A stretch of 64,000 nt of DNA from G963662655 sp963665015 (lineage in GTDB: Bacteria > Cloacimonadota > Cloacimonadia > Cloacimonadales > JAIOQZ01): positions 62,001-126,000 of the forward strand of contig CAXXSY010000004.1 of NCBI GenBank assembly GCA_963665015.2, in the 5' to 3' direction. Both the position numbers and the translations under genes were made by a program. The notes under the pieces were generated by a model. That model was not told the DNA's origin, searched no databases, and saw only the letters and a program-made list of their open reading frames with translations. Each line of letters opens with the position of its first letter. The first letter of the stretch is position 1. Positions 16,900 to 26,198 of this stretch are shown in pieces.

Positions 16900-17835
16900 T
16901 TATTCAAAGAATATTCTGCGATATATAATCCGAAGTATGTTTTTCTCTTCGTCGGTGAACTCGCCTAGTAAGCGAGCATAATTGTTGCAATCAATCGCCT
17001 TATCGAAATCCATATGTACATTGATGACAACTTTTCGATCAACAGTCAATATCTCTTGTCTTCTCGTTTCAAACTCTCGAGTTCTGATGTTTAAATCGCC
17101 ATTGTCATATCCTATCTTGAAATACATCGCATTGATCATAGAGTCTTCAGCACGTTTATAATCATCTAGGTAGAAGTAATTAATAGTATTCTGAAGGTAA
17201 TAGGTTTGCAAATCAGGCAATTCACCTCCAACATATATTTTGTCTATCGCCATGTCAACGTATCGAGTACTTGACGAATAGTCCTTTTCACCATAGTAAG
17301 CCATAGACATATAATAAGCAGCAGAGGAAGCATAGGATTCATTAGTCAAGAACCCTTTCGTTTCGATTATTCGCACAATATCCTCATAGTCTTTATTCCA
17401 ATATAGTATTGTAAACAATGATGAACCGAAAAGCATGCCCTGAGGATCATGCTTTTTTGCCTTTGCTATCGTAATAGAGATATCCTCATTGAGTCCTAGT
17501 TTAATTTGTGTGATAAGTAATGCATATAAAAGAGTGATTTCATTCTTGTTCTTCTGAAGGCCTTTAGCAAGGATATCGTGAGCAGAGTTCAAATTGCCTT
17601 CAGATGTATAAATACGATAAAGTTGATAATATGGAAATGGATCTTCCGGGAATCCATCAATAACATCATAAAGAAGTGTTTTTTCGGCTTTAACATCCTC
17701 ATTTTCTTTAGCATTGAGATATTGCTCCATTAAGTCATAGTATTTTGACGTTCTGATGAAATCTGAATTTTGTGCATTTATGGTAGTGCTTATCAATGCG
17801 AGAATAAGTACAGTGATCAATGCAAAAACTCTCAT
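16900..17835 (-). CDS. Exported TPR-like protein, putative immunity partner of tip 3
   Basis: The 311-residue product has a clear Sec signal peptide (FALITVLILALISTTINAQ). Helical repeats follow (PYYQLYRIYTSEGNLNSAHDIL; SYASSAAYYMSMAYYGEKDYSSS) that fit the TPR/SEL1 style. GGAG nine bases before the ATG lies just past the stop of tip 3. It is larger than the family B partners and lacks their AWSxFYL motif. The predicted mature protein is periplasmic or cell-surface. Confidence 0.6.
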   Translation of the reverse strand: MRVFALITVLILALISTTINAQNSDFIRTSKYYDLMEQYLNAKENEDVKAEKTLLYDVIDGFPEDPFPYYQLYRIYTSEGNLNSAHDILAKGLQKNKNEITLLYALLITQIKLGLNEDISITIAKAKKHDPQGMLFGSSLFTILYWNKDYEDIVRIIETKGFLTNESYASSAAYYMSMAYYGEKDYSSSTRYVDMAIDKIYVGGELPDLQTYYLQNTINYFYLDDYKRAEDSMINAMYFKIGYDNGDLNIRTREFETRRQEILTVDRKVVINVHMDFDKAIDCNNYARLLGEFTDEEKNILRIIYRRIFFE

Positions 17836-17849
17836 TTCTACTCACTCCT

Positions 17850-18569
17850 TTAATTATTATCAATCTCAAGTGTATTAGGGGCTTGTTGCTCAATTGTGCT
17901 GTAAGCTCCCTCCGTGAATAATCCGACAAACCAAGAGAACATTCCAGAAATAACCGACTTTATTGTGGGGGAAGGAGGATTTTCAAGTTTTTCTCCCGCG
18001 CCTATCAATTTTCGTTTTTCATGTACTACAGCGACCCGAAGGGCTGCATTTGCATTTCTTATAAAATGTTGATCATTCTCTGCATTATCTGAATGAGATA
18101 ACCTTTTGTTCGATCTTGCTGAAGCCGTGAATCTCTCAATAGACAGTACCTGAGCTGTTCTCGATACATCAAGCAAAGCACCCATGACTTCATAATCACT
18201 ATCATTCGAAAAATCACGATCACAAAATTTATCTAAAACCTCAACCTGTCCAGAGAAGCGGCCAACCTGGTTTTCATTTTCTGTAAAGAAGAGAACTAAT
18301 TCCTGGCAAACACCGATATACTCAGAAGCGTATATCGTCTCATTTCCATCAGGGTCTATACAATTAACAGGGTTGTTTTTACAAAACAGATACGGGCTAT
18401 GGAACTCATCAGCCGGATCCACCTGCTGCCATCTGCCGAGCTGTGGATCGTAGTAGCGCGCGCCGTAGTGGTACCAGTTCAGGTTGAAGTCGTCCTCCAG
18501 CTCTTTGCCGCCACCGGTGAACTTGGTCTCCGGAGCGCCGGTAACCCGGCTCAGGCCGGCCATCTTCAT
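17850..18569 (-). CDS. Displaced RHS tip 3 (family A), putative toxin module
   Basis: The first ATG is the Met of GMKMAGL inside the core; the core homology itself starts at 18588. The core runs to DPDG at 18346. The tip is about 165 residues and largely helical, with SLRSNK/SAR-type basic stretches (RFTASARSNKRLSH) and a hydrophobic segment near the end (VISGMFSWFVGLF). Its place in family A rests on weaker similarity than for tips 4, 6, 8 and the resident tip. No signal peptide or ribosome-binding site precedes it, so it is likely a silent donor unless recombined. Confidence 0.6.
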   Translation of the reverse strand: MKMAGLSRVTGAPETKFTGGGKELEDDFNLNWYHYGARYYDPQLGRWQQVDPADEFHSPYLFCKNNPVNCIDPDGNETIYASEYIGVCQELVLFFTENENQVGRFSGQVEVLDKFCDRDFSNDSDYEVMGALLDVSRTAQVLSIERFTASARSNKRLSHSDNAENDQHFIRNANAALRVAVVHEKRKLIGAGEKLENPPSPTIKSVISGMFSWFVGLFTEGAYSTIEQQAPNTLEIDNN

Positions 18570-18588
18570 GCCGAACGGGTAGTAGTGG

Positions 18589-19440
18589 CTATTTTGCCTC
18601 CATGACTAATTCCCGGATATTATTTATATCCTCACGTTCTTGACCTGTTAATGGTTGCCCCATGATCATTGATGCATAGCAATCATTTATCTCAGAATAC
18701 CCATATTCGGTCATGTAATCCCTAATATCCATAACCGTGACACGAAGATCGTTTTCTCTTCCCATTCGATTAAGAATTATTGCTTTCCAAATTAGTGATC
18801 GGAGCTTTTCGATCTGATTATATGATGCAGCAGCAGATATCGATTCTTCGATAAAACCAAGTGCATCATCAAGTTTGTTTTGTGAATAATAACAATAAGC
18901 CTTCATTGTGTAAATTGCATTTATAAAGTCACACAAAGATATCATATCTAGTTGACTCAATATCTTGCTGCTTTTTGAATAGTCATGCAATCGAATTAAA
19001 TTAACTTGAGCAACCCGAAACCATAAAAAATCGTGATAGTATCCCTCCATGGAATCGGCAAGTTCAGCAAGATTCTGGTAATCAACGGTATCTGGGCTTA
19101 TTAGCGCTAGATAGAATACGGTTTGAATGTAAATTAACGTATGATTTTCTGCCGAGAAAAACACGCCATCCCTTGGAAGCCTTTCGAGCATCTCGTAAAT
19201 ACTCCGAAACAAAGAAAGGGATTTCTCTGTATCTTGTATCGCATATGCGTATAGCGCCTGAATGTATGATTTACCGATCACGTTATTCTGTGATTTGGAT
19301 GCACTTTCAAGAATGTTTTTCATGCTTACAATGTCACATTGGTTGTACTTATGCTGAATTTGGATCACTTGATTATCTTCGCAGTACAATAGTCCAATCA
19401 ACAGAAGTAGCGACACAATAAGATTAGTTCTTCTCTTCAT
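18589..19440 (-). CDS. Exported TPR-like protein, putative immunity partner of tip 4
   Basis: The 283-residue protein has a signal peptide (NLIVSLLLLIGLLYC) and helical repeats. Its last 70 residues (RSLIWKAIILNRMGRE to DINNIRELVMEAK) are nearly identical to those of the partners at 23.7 and 25.3 kb, while its N-terminal two thirds are quite different. The stop codon directly abuts the next RHS core copy (18588). AAGGGAG sits six bases before the ATG, just past the ancestral stop of tip 4 at 19452. Confidence 0.65.
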   Translation of the reverse strand: MKRRTNLIVSLLLLIGLLYCEDNQVIQIQHKYNQCDIVSMKNILESASKSQNNVIGKSYIQALYAYAIQDTEKSLSLFRSIYEMLERLPRDGVFFSAENHTLIYIQTVFYLALISPDTVDYQNLAELADSMEGYYHDFLWFRVAQVNLIRLHDYSKSSKILSQLDMISLCDFINAIYTMKAYCYYSQNKLDDALGFIEESISAAASYNQIEKLRSLIWKAIILNRMGRENDLRVTVMDIRDYMTEYGYSEINDCYASMIMGQPLTGQEREDINNIRELVMEAK

Positions 19441-19534
19441 TCATTTCTCCCTTATTCCGACTGTCTATTTAATTCGTTGATAACTTTCCCTTTTTCATCG
19501 TTTAGCATTAAATTGAGGAAGTCTAGGAGTACGC

Positions 19535-20266
19535 CTAAATCAAATATGCTTTTTCCCCAGGATCAAGTGTATCAAAGTTATCAGATATTATTTCAGCTCC
19601 TTCTGATATCATTTCTCCGCTATTTGTCCGAAGAATTTCCTCCAGTACAGCAGCGTCCTCAGCGTATTTTTTATTACCAGTGATTCCATATTGGGTTGTA
19701 CGATGTCTCTGCACTTTGAACATGCAGCCCTCAACAAACCTTTGATCTCTAATGCTTTCGGAATCCAATTCTCCACTATTCAATCTATTATAATTTGGAT
19801 CTAAGTCTGTTTCAAGTTCATCTGCAGCTGTAATTAGGATGTTTGCAGCTTCAGCTGGTTGAGTAACTTTTCCATCCGGGTCCACGAACATCACCGGATT
19901 ATTCCCGACATAGACATACGGGCTATGGAACTCATCCACGGGATCCACCTGCTGCCATCTGCCGAGCTGTGGATCGTAATAGCGGGCGCCATAGTGGTAC
20001 CAGTTCAGGTTGAAATCGTCCTCCAGCTCTTTGCCGTTGTAGGTGAACTTGGTTTCCGGGCTGCCGGTAACCTGGCTCAGGCCTGCCATCTTCATGCCGA
20101 ACGGGTAGTAGTGGTCTTCCTGCATGATCTCGTTTCCTGCTGCTGTCGGTTTGAAGCTCACGCGCGTATTCCCCAGGTAATCCTTGACGTCATAGATAAA
20201 TTCATACTCATCATTGGTTGCATTATAGGCGATGCGTCCCTCGGATGTAAAGAGAAATTTCAGCAC
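19535..20266 (-). CDS. Displaced RHS tip 4 (family A), apparently frameshifted near its end
   Basis: The frame starts at a GTG inside the core (VLKFLFTSEG) and reaches DPDG at 19872; core homology ends at 20267. The tip carries the family A motif NYNRLNSGELDSESI. The frame stops early at 19535. Adding one base to the A-run before GCATATTTG opens a continuation to TAA 19452-19454, encoding IFDLGVLLDFLNLML and ending NRQSE. That ending looks like the hydrophobic tails of other tips, and places the stop 11 bases before the partner gene, as elsewhere in the array. I therefore read this as a one-base deletion, or less likely a slippage site. Confidence 0.6.
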   Translation of the reverse strand: MLKFLFTSEGRIAYNATNDEYEFIYDVKDYLGNTRVSFKPTAAGNEIMQEDHYYPFGMKMAGLSQVTGSPETKFTYNGKELEDDFNLNWYHYGARYYDPQLGRWQQVDPVDEFHSPYVYVGNNPVMFVDPDGKVTQPAEAANILITAADELETDLDPNYNRLNSGELDSESIRDQRFVEGCMFKVQRHRTTQYGITGNKKYAEDAAVLEEILRTNSGEMISEGAEIISDNFDTLDPGEKAYLI

Positions 20267-20326
20267 ATCATGTTGATTGAGGGATGGTATATTTTCTGCA
20301 GTAAGTTGGTTTGAGATGTAGTAATC

Positions 20327-20551
20327 CTATGATTGACTATTATATATCACTGCAAGTGCTAAGATACATAGCTCTAATCCGCCGATAACGCCAAACAGAA
20401 CAGGACTTATAGCGCTAAACTGGTACAGAAGAAAGGTGATTGTGAAGATAATACCGATTACTATGAGTGGCCTACGCTCCACCTCACTGAAGATGAAAGT
20501 AATAATCCATATGCCATAAAACACAAATGCAATATCACTTACATGTCGCAT
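20327..20551 (-). CDS. Small three-helix membrane protein, family B partner
   Basis: The 74-residue protein belongs to the same family as those at 15366, 30066 and 31945. Helices lie around FVFYGIWIITFIF, LIVIGIIFTITFLLY and FGVIGGLELCILALAVIY. It starts two bases after the stop of the TPR gene. Non-core sequence of about 60 bases separates it from the tip 4 core copy. Confidence 0.6.
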   Translation of the reverse strand: MRHVSDIAFVFYGIWIITFIFSEVERRPLIVIGIIFTITFLLYQFSAISPVLFGVIGGLELCILALAVIYNSQS

Positions 20552-20553
20552 GG

Positions 20554-21387
20554 CTACTCATCCGATAATCCAGCATTTTGTTTAAGCTCGTTAAAAATTG
20601 CAATGTCTTCCTTGTTGAACTCCATGAAAATAATATATGCAAAGATCATGTCATAACTTTTATACAAGTGGTACGCCTTCGTAAAATACTTCTGGCTTTC
20701 ATTTATATCTCCAGCATGATAGTGATACAAAGCCTGAATATAAAGGCTCAAGGCTGGAATCCGCTTTGTTTTTAATTCGTTGAATTCATTTCTATTCATG
20801 ATTTTTTCTGCTCGAATCATTGATTTGAAAGCAGCCTCTTGGCAATCCAAATGTATCATGCTTAAAGCATTCAATATATGCAAAATATAGATATCCTCAC
20901 CCCAATACTTAAAAGCGATATCTACATCGTTCTTCGCTAGCGCCCAATTACCAATCACATAGCTATACGCTGCTCGAAAGATTAGATTTCCAAAATCTGT
21001 TGTTTGGCGCCGTAATTTTCCGTAATTCTTCTCAACTTCCGCTTCATTCCCAATTTCCGTGTAGCAACGCAACAGAAGATAGCTCGAGTTAAAGGTTTCA
21101 ACACCTGAAATACGATCTAATTCTTGGCCAATCTCAATGGACTTGTTGTAGTTTCCTAGATAGAAATATGCAGACGCCTTGTAAGTTAAAAGACTCAACT
21201 TCACCATTTCATCGTAATTATAAGCAAGTAGAGTGTCGATGTAGTTTATTGCATGAAGAAAATCTTTGCTAGCATATATGGAGATCATTTTCTCGTATTT
21301 ATCAACATCTTCTGTTGTATAAGTGATTTCCTCCGAGAAACATCCTATTGATGTAGCCAATAGTGCGACAAACAGTATATATTTCAT
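20554..21387 (-). CDS. Exported TPR-like protein, putative immunity partner of tip 5
   Basis: The 277-residue product starts with a signal peptide ending around SIGC at residue 16, which might be a lipobox although Ser at -3 is atypical. The family B landmark is present as TYKASAYFYLGNYNKSI, and the C-terminus (FMEFNKEDIAIFNELK) matches the partners at 30.3 and 32.2 kb. It lies 12 bases after tip 5 and immediately before the small membrane gene. Confidence 0.65.
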   Translation of the reverse strand: MKYILFVALLATSIGCFSEEITYTTEDVDKYEKMISIYASKDFLHAINYIDTLLAYNYDEMVKLSLLTYKASAYFYLGNYNKSIEIGQELDRISGVETFNSSYLLLRCYTEIGNEAEVEKNYGKLRRQTTDFGNLIFRAAYSYVIGNWALAKNDVDIAFKYWGEDIYILHILNALSMIHLDCQEAAFKSMIRAEKIMNRNEFNELKTKRIPALSLYIQALYHYHAGDINESQKYFTKAYHLYKSYDMIFAYIIFMEFNKEDIAIFNELKQNAGLSDE

Positions 21388-21399
21388 GTTATGATCTAA

Positions 21400-22053
21400 T
21401 CATTCTCTGTCTAGATTATTGTCATCAGCTACCCCGCCAGGAGTATCCATCCATGTTTTAATATCGAACATAAGTTTAACCGCATCTAACAACCAATGAT
21501 TAGATCCACCAGAAGAGCCAGGAGAAAACGTTTTCACGCCTTCTACTTCAAGTTCTGCCTGGCCCCGCACAAGTTGTTCTCCGCCTTCGCGAGAGTTATA
21601 AAGATTTTCATCATCCTCATGGTACTTTTTCATGTCAGAAATCTTCAATGCCTCTAGTTTTTTATCCCTGACTGCTGGTTGAACATGCGCAAGTAAGTTC
21701 AGATGTCTATAAATATACGTATTAACAAATACTGGTTTTCCCTCTGGGTTGTACGAACTATCATCGTCATATACTCTACTAATAAAGTCTGAGCTAGATT
21801 CATTGTTTTTCGCATTGTCTGATTTAGCCCCATCAGGATCAATGAACATCACAGGATTATTTCCCACATACACATACGGGCTATGGAATTCATCAGCCAT
21901 ATCCACCTGCTGCCATCTGCCGAGCTGTGGATCGTAGTAGCGCGCGCCGTAGTGGTACCAGTTGAGATTGAAATCGTCCTCCAGTTCTTTGCCGTTATAG
22001 GTGAACTTGGTCTCCGGAGCACCGGTAACCTGGCTCAAGCCTGCCATCTTCAT
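21400..22053 (-). CDS. Displaced RHS tip 5 (family B), putative toxin module
   Basis: The first Met lies in GMKMAGL; core homology starts at 22072 and ends at DPDG (21830). The tip is about 143 residues, polar and helical, and ends in SGGSNHWLLDAVKLMFDIKTW followed by an acidic tail. That ending and the S/G-rich linker align with tip 11 (GNVHWLAKPLVWFVNL). Catalytic residues are not obvious. It has no signal or ribosome-binding site of its own. Confidence 0.6.
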   Translation of the reverse strand: MKMAGLSQVTGAPETKFTYNGKELEDDFNLNWYHYGARYYDPQLGRWQQVDMADEFHSPYVYVGNNPVMFIDPDGAKSDNAKNNESSSDFISRVYDDDSSYNPEGKPVFVNTYIYRHLNLLAHVQPAVRDKKLEALKISDMKKYHEDDENLYNSREGGEQLVRGQAELEVEGVKTFSPGSSGGSNHWLLDAVKLMFDIKTWMDTPGGVADDNNLDRE

Positions 22054-22096
22054 GCCGAACGGGTAGTAGTGGCAATATGACTCCTACGGACAATAC

Positions 22097-22996
22097 CTAC
22101 TCCTGCCTTTCCCAACATTCATGTAACTGCTTCTTTACCTCATTGAATTCCACTTTGATGCTTTCAGGGATTTTCTGACCCGGTATATAAGTGAATAGGA
22201 TTTCCAATGGGATTGATTTACTAATGGAGAATTCAGTGAAAACGGAATCGATGTATTCGATTTCTGATGAAATGTCTTGATTATTCATATACATCGCAAC
22301 AGCCTTCCAAAGGTGCTCCCATATTGCCACGTATGGATCTATTGTGTGAGTGTTTATCCCCCCCTTCTCCATATAGTTAAGTGACTGTATTGGCTTTCTC
22401 CATGAGCAATATAGCATCGAATATTGAAAGTAAATCGATTTCATTTGGGCAGGGAAACTTTCCCATAGGCCTTCATGTTCCCGGATTAATTCCATAGCCT
22501 CTTCGAAATACCCCATTTCTAAGAATGCCGAAACAACATCGTAGTAAATTGCGATACCTACATGTGAAGGAGCCTTAAATCTATATAGAATATCAAGACA
22601 GTCTTCTCTTGGCGTTCCAAGATAGTAATTACCGAGACTCGTAATTACAATGTTCCGCTTAATAAGAGCATATTGCTCAATACCTTCGCCTTCATCAAGT
22701 TTTGGATCAGCATATAAATCCGTAGAAATTACCAATGCTTCTTTGTACTGCTCCTTGGCAAACAAAGATAGCGCGGTAAAGAGCCTTGCCTCATACAGAG
22801 CTATGCCCCGTATATCTTTCTGCTGCAATTGATTTGACAGCTCAATACACTTATCAAAATCCATTTGATGGTATGCAGCAACAATGTCATCTGTTTCCTG
22901 GCTGTAATTTCCTTGACAAAACAATGGAAAAGACAGTAATATAAAAATCACCATGACGTACATCGTTCTATATTTCATACTATTCTTCATCATCAT
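22097..22996 (-). CDS. Exported TPR-like protein, putative immunity partner of tip 6
   Basis: The start is ambiguous among ATGs at 22996, 22993, 22990 and 22978. The signal segment is YVMVIFILLSFPLFCQG. The roughly 290-residue protein is helical (LYEARLFTALSLFAKEQYKEAL; VSAFLEMGYFEEAMELI), TPR-like in the middle. The 5' end overlaps the end of tip 6 by 17 bases. Its C-terminus differs from the 70-residue block shared by three other partners, and 24 non-core bases separate its stop from the next core copy. Confidence 0.6.
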   Translation of the reverse strand: MMMKNSMKYRTMYVMVIFILLSFPLFCQGNYSQETDDIVAAYHQMDFDKCIELSNQLQQKDIRGIALYEARLFTALSLFAKEQYKEALVISTDLYADPKLDEGEGIEQYALIKRNIVITSLGNYYLGTPREDCLDILYRFKAPSHVGIAIYYDVVSAFLEMGYFEEAMELIREHEGLWESFPAQMKSIYFQYSMLYCSWRKPIQSLNYMEKGGINTHTIDPYVAIWEHLWKAVAMYMNNQDISSEIEYIDSVFTEFSISKSIPLEILFTYIPGQKIPESIKVEFNEVKKQLHECWERQE

Positions 22997-23735
22997 TAAG
23001 GGAATCCCGGAATCTTGTATTTAGTTCTGTTCTTACCATGTCTGCCCAAACATTTTCCATGTTTGGAAATACATACTCTTTTCCTACATCAACTGTCCTG
23101 CCAAGTGCTATACACCAAGTCTTTTGGATAGCTTGAAACGTGAAGCCAACAGAAGCCGCTGCATAATATCCAACTAAGTTGAGAAATCCATGCTTAGCCA
23201 AGTAAGCGGCAGTCGTGCCTTCGGGATTTCTTAATACCTCAGCAACCCTGTTGGCCTCTTGTGGCGTTATTCCGAAGCCCCTAGCAAGACCATGGGGATC
23301 TACCTTAATTTGACAATTAAAATAAACAGACAAATCAAAGTATGCTTCAGATATCAACGATATATCCTCTCCCGTTAAATTCCCTTCTGCTAACCTCGAA
23401 TACTTGCTACTATACAATGGGGCATAGTTCATCAAGACTTCGGCAATGTTTTCTGCATGTTCGTTCTTCTGCCCATCGGGATCAACATTGTTTACCGGAT
23501 TATTCCCGACATAGACATACGGGCTATGGAACTCATCCGCTGGGTCCACCTGCAGCCATCTACCGAGCTGCGGATCGTAGTAGCGTGCGCCGTAGTGGTA
23601 CCAGTTGAGGTTGAAGTCGTCCTCCAGCTCCTTGCCGTTGTAGGTGAACTTGGTCTCCGGAGCGCCGGTAACCCGGCTCAGGCCGGCCATCTTCATGCCG
23701 AACGGGTAGTAGTGGTTATTTGTTCTCCATGACAA
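22980..23735 (-). CDS. Displaced RHS tip 6 (family A), putative toxin module
   Basis: The longest frame starts at a TTG that lies inside the end of the upstream TPR gene, so the first residues (MSWRTNN) are read from that gene in another frame. Core homology begins at HYYPFG (23715) and ends at DPDG (23474). The tip has the family A motif KYSRLAEGNLTGEDISLISEA. A more hydrophobic central part follows (LNLVGYYAAASVGFTFQ), which could be membrane-active. Partner gene: 22097-22996. Confidence 0.6.
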   Translation of the reverse strand: MSWRTNNHYYPFGMKMAGLSRVTGAPETKFTYNGKELEDDFNLNWYHYGARYYDPQLGRWLQVDPADEFHSPYVYVGNNPVNNVDPDGQKNEHAENIAEVLMNYAPLYSSKYSRLAEGNLTGEDISLISEAYFDLSVYFNCQIKVDPHGLARGFGITPQEANRVAEVLRNPEGTTAAYLAKHGFLNLVGYYAAASVGFTFQAIQKTWCIALGRTVDVGKEYVFPNMENVWADMVRTELNTRFRDSLNDDEE

Positions 23736-24591
23736 GTTTCCGAATATTGTTTATATCATCCCGTTCTTGCTTCGTTAGGGGTTGCCCCATAATCATTGAA
23801 GCGTAGCAGTCTTTTATCTCAGAATACCCATATTCGGTCATGTAATCCCTAATTTCCTTAACCGTGGCATCAAGTTCATCTTCTCTCCCCATTCCATTAA
23901 GGATTATTGCTTTCCAGATGAGGGATCGAAGCTCAAGGGTTCGGTTTATATCACTTGGATATTGTAAGGCTATTTCTATATTTTTTAGGGCATTCTCGTA
24001 TTTCAATGAATTGCATTCCATTATTGCCCTTAATGTATAATATTCTACTGATTTAACACTAAATAGATATCTGGTATCTATTGACTGCAAGATATTATAT
24101 GATTCTCGAATGTTTCGATATTTAATATATTCGATCAGGGATAACTGATATGTGTATTGTGCTTTGTATGCTGCATCAAATCTATCCGACATCTCCTTAA
24201 TCTCATTATAGTGCTTATTGCCTTCTTCCAGCAAGCTTTGATATAATAGCATTTCCCCATTGATTAAATTGTAACTTGCTTTTTTATATAGTTTTCCAGT
24301 AGACAATTTCGGTTCGCTACTGAGAAGGTTGGGGATTTCAGAAAAAATCCTCTTCGCTTCAGCGTGTTTTTCTGCCGAATATGCATAAAGTCCACAGCAA
24401 TATATGAATTCTATTTTGTCGATATCAGAGCTTCTCATTTCTTCCAGCAAATTCCCAAGGGCATCAAAATCACAACGATTATATGCCCAAAAGTAATCTC
24501 GAAACCGAATGAAATCTGTGTTCTCGTCCACACCTATTGCTGAAATTGTAGCAATAAATAGCGCAATAACTAAAAAAAGAGGACATTTCAT
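23716..24591 (-). CDS. Exported TPR-like protein, putative immunity partner of tip 7
   Basis: I chose the ATG at 24591, after GGGAG, which gives a signal peptide PLFLVIALFIATISAIG. The open frame reaches 24627 but those residues would precede the signal. The C-terminal 70 residues (RSLIWKAIILNGMGREDELD to NNIRKLVMENK) are almost identical to the neighbour at 25309-26184, while the N-terminal part is unrelated in detail. The stop directly abuts the core copy of tip 6. Confidence 0.65.
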   Translation of the reverse strand: MKCPLFLVIALFIATISAIGVDENTDFIRFRDYFWAYNRCDFDALGNLLEEMRSSDIDKIEFIYCCGLYAYSAEKHAEAKRIFSEIPNLLSSEPKLSTGKLYKKASYNLINGEMLLYQSLLEEGNKHYNEIKEMSDRFDAAYKAQYTYQLSLIEYIKYRNIRESYNILQSIDTRYLFSVKSVEYYTLRAIMECNSLKYENALKNIEIALQYPSDINRTLELRSLIWKAIILNGMGREDELDATVKEIRDYMTEYGYSEIKDCYASMIMGQPLTKQERDDINNIRKLVMENK

Positions 24592-24607
24592 CTCTACTCC
24601 CAACTTG

Positions 24608-25328
24608 TTATTTCTGCGGATTATCATTAAGTGTGTCTATTATTTTTTCGTTGGCAGATCCAAACATCAAGTCATACAGTTTCCCCAGAAGACCAAACAA
24701 ACTTTCATAATCCTCATATGAATCCCCGCTTCTTGAAAGTGTTGGTTTTGTTGTATAGGATTCATCCTGAATTATTTTAAATCCTTTTTTATACCATGCT
24801 CATGTTGTTCTCATTCTGCGCAGATACGATAATCTCTACATTATTGGAATGCATTTGTCGTTCAGGCATAGTTGTTGAGCGCTCAACACTTTCTACCTCA
24901 ATTATTCTTGCACTTTCAAGTGCTTCAGATATCAAATGCTGATCTTCAGGGCAATTATCCAAATCACCCGTAAGTATTCGCTCGTAGTCTTCATGAAAAG
25001 CATCCTTATATTTCATAGCATTTACTTGCAAGATATAAGCAGCCAGAACAGCCTGTTCCACCGCCCCATCCGGATCAACGAACATCACCGGATTATTTCC
25101 TACATACACATACGGGCTATGGAACTCATCCACGGGATCCACCTGCAGCCATCTGCCGAGCTGCGGATCGTAGTAGCGGGCGCCGTAGTGGTACCAGTTG
25201 AGGTTGAAGTCGTCCTCCAGCTCCTTGCCGTTGTAGGTAAACTTGGTTTCCGGGCTGCCGGTAACCCGGCTCAAGCCGGCCATCTTCATGCCGAACGGGT
25301 AGTAGTGATTATTTGCTCTCCATGACAA
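24608..25328 (-). pseudogene. Displaced RHS tip 7, disrupted duplicate of tip 8 (family A)
   Basis: The core (25066-25307) and tip are almost identical to tip 8 at 26199. At 24789 the sequence GTATAAAAAAGG replaces GTACAAAAAGG. This both creates a TAA and adds a base, so the frame ends after NENNMSMV. The remaining 60 residues (KIIQDESYTTKP to NDNPQK) persist out of frame to the ancestral stop at 24608-24610. The toxin module is therefore broken, while its partner gene just downstream is intact. Confidence 0.8.
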
Positions 25329-26184
25329 GTTTCCGAATATTGTTTATATCATCCCGTTCTTGCTTCGTTAGGGGTTGCCCCATAATCATTGAAGCGTAGC
25401 AGTCTTTTATCTCAGAATACCCATATTCGGTCATGTAATCCCTAATTTCCTTAACCGTGGCATCAAGTTCATCTTCTCTCCCCATTCGATTAAGAATTAT
25501 TGCTTTCCAGATTAGGGATCGAAAAGTTTTGGTTCTATTCACTTCGTTAAGATACATCAGGGATTCCTCAATGCTTTCAAGCGCATATCTATATTCAGAT
25601 AAACTGTAGTATATTACTGAGGAAAAAAAATAATAGTCAATGGGACCAAGAAATTCAATAAATCTGACATCTACAGTATCAAATTTTTTTTTGGCTTCTT
25701 CGTAATTTCTGTGTTTAATATACTCCACTAGCGCAGTTTCGAACCTATAATGGGCCCTGTATCGATCACTTGACATTGCGATCTTTTCATCTAGTATAGA
25801 CCTTTCTTTAATACCGCTTCCTAGCAATGACAGGTAGAATGCAAGACGAAGATCAATGAGATGATATGCCATATTCTGGTAGTGGTTACCATGAGATGCC
25901 CTTGGTTTATCCTGTAATAAATGGTAAACTTTCACTAGTGCTGCTCTTGCATTTAAATATTCTTCGTTCGAATATGCAAAGAGTCCTATATAGTACTGAT
26001 AAAGTAACGTGTCATAATCAGCTAGATTAATTTCATTAATAATTGCATTCAAGGCTAGTAGATCACATCTGTCGTATTTTAAATTATAATCCAGTACATC
26101 TTTATAATCAGATTCTATATTCCCAACCGATATCAAACAAACAACATTGAACAGAAGCATCATAAACAGGAAAAGATATTTCAT
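25309..26184 (-). CDS. Exported TPR-like protein, putative immunity partner of tip 8
   Basis: The 291-residue protein has a signal peptide (YLFLFMMLLFNVVCLISVG). AAGGGA lies before the ATG, which is 15 bases after the tip 8 stop. The N-terminal two thirds are divergent and the last 70 residues belong to the shared block (IWKAIILNRMGREDELDATV). The TAA stop at 25309-25311 is followed at once by CACTACTACCCG of the next core copy. Confidence 0.65.
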   Translation of the reverse strand: MKYLFLFMMLLFNVVCLISVGNIESDYKDVLDYNLKYDRCDLLALNAIINEINLADYDTLLYQYYIGLFAYSNEEYLNARAALVKVYHLLQDKPRASHGNHYQNMAYHLIDLRLAFYLSLLGSGIKERSILDEKIAMSSDRYRAHYRFETALVEYIKHRNYEEAKKKFDTVDVRFIEFLGPIDYYFFSSVIYYSLSEYRYALESIEESLMYLNEVNRTKTFRSLIWKAIILNRMGREDELDATVKEIRDYMTEYGYSEIKDCYASMIMGQPLTKQERDDINNIRKLVMESK

Positions 26185-26198
26185 TGGTATTCCCTTTC

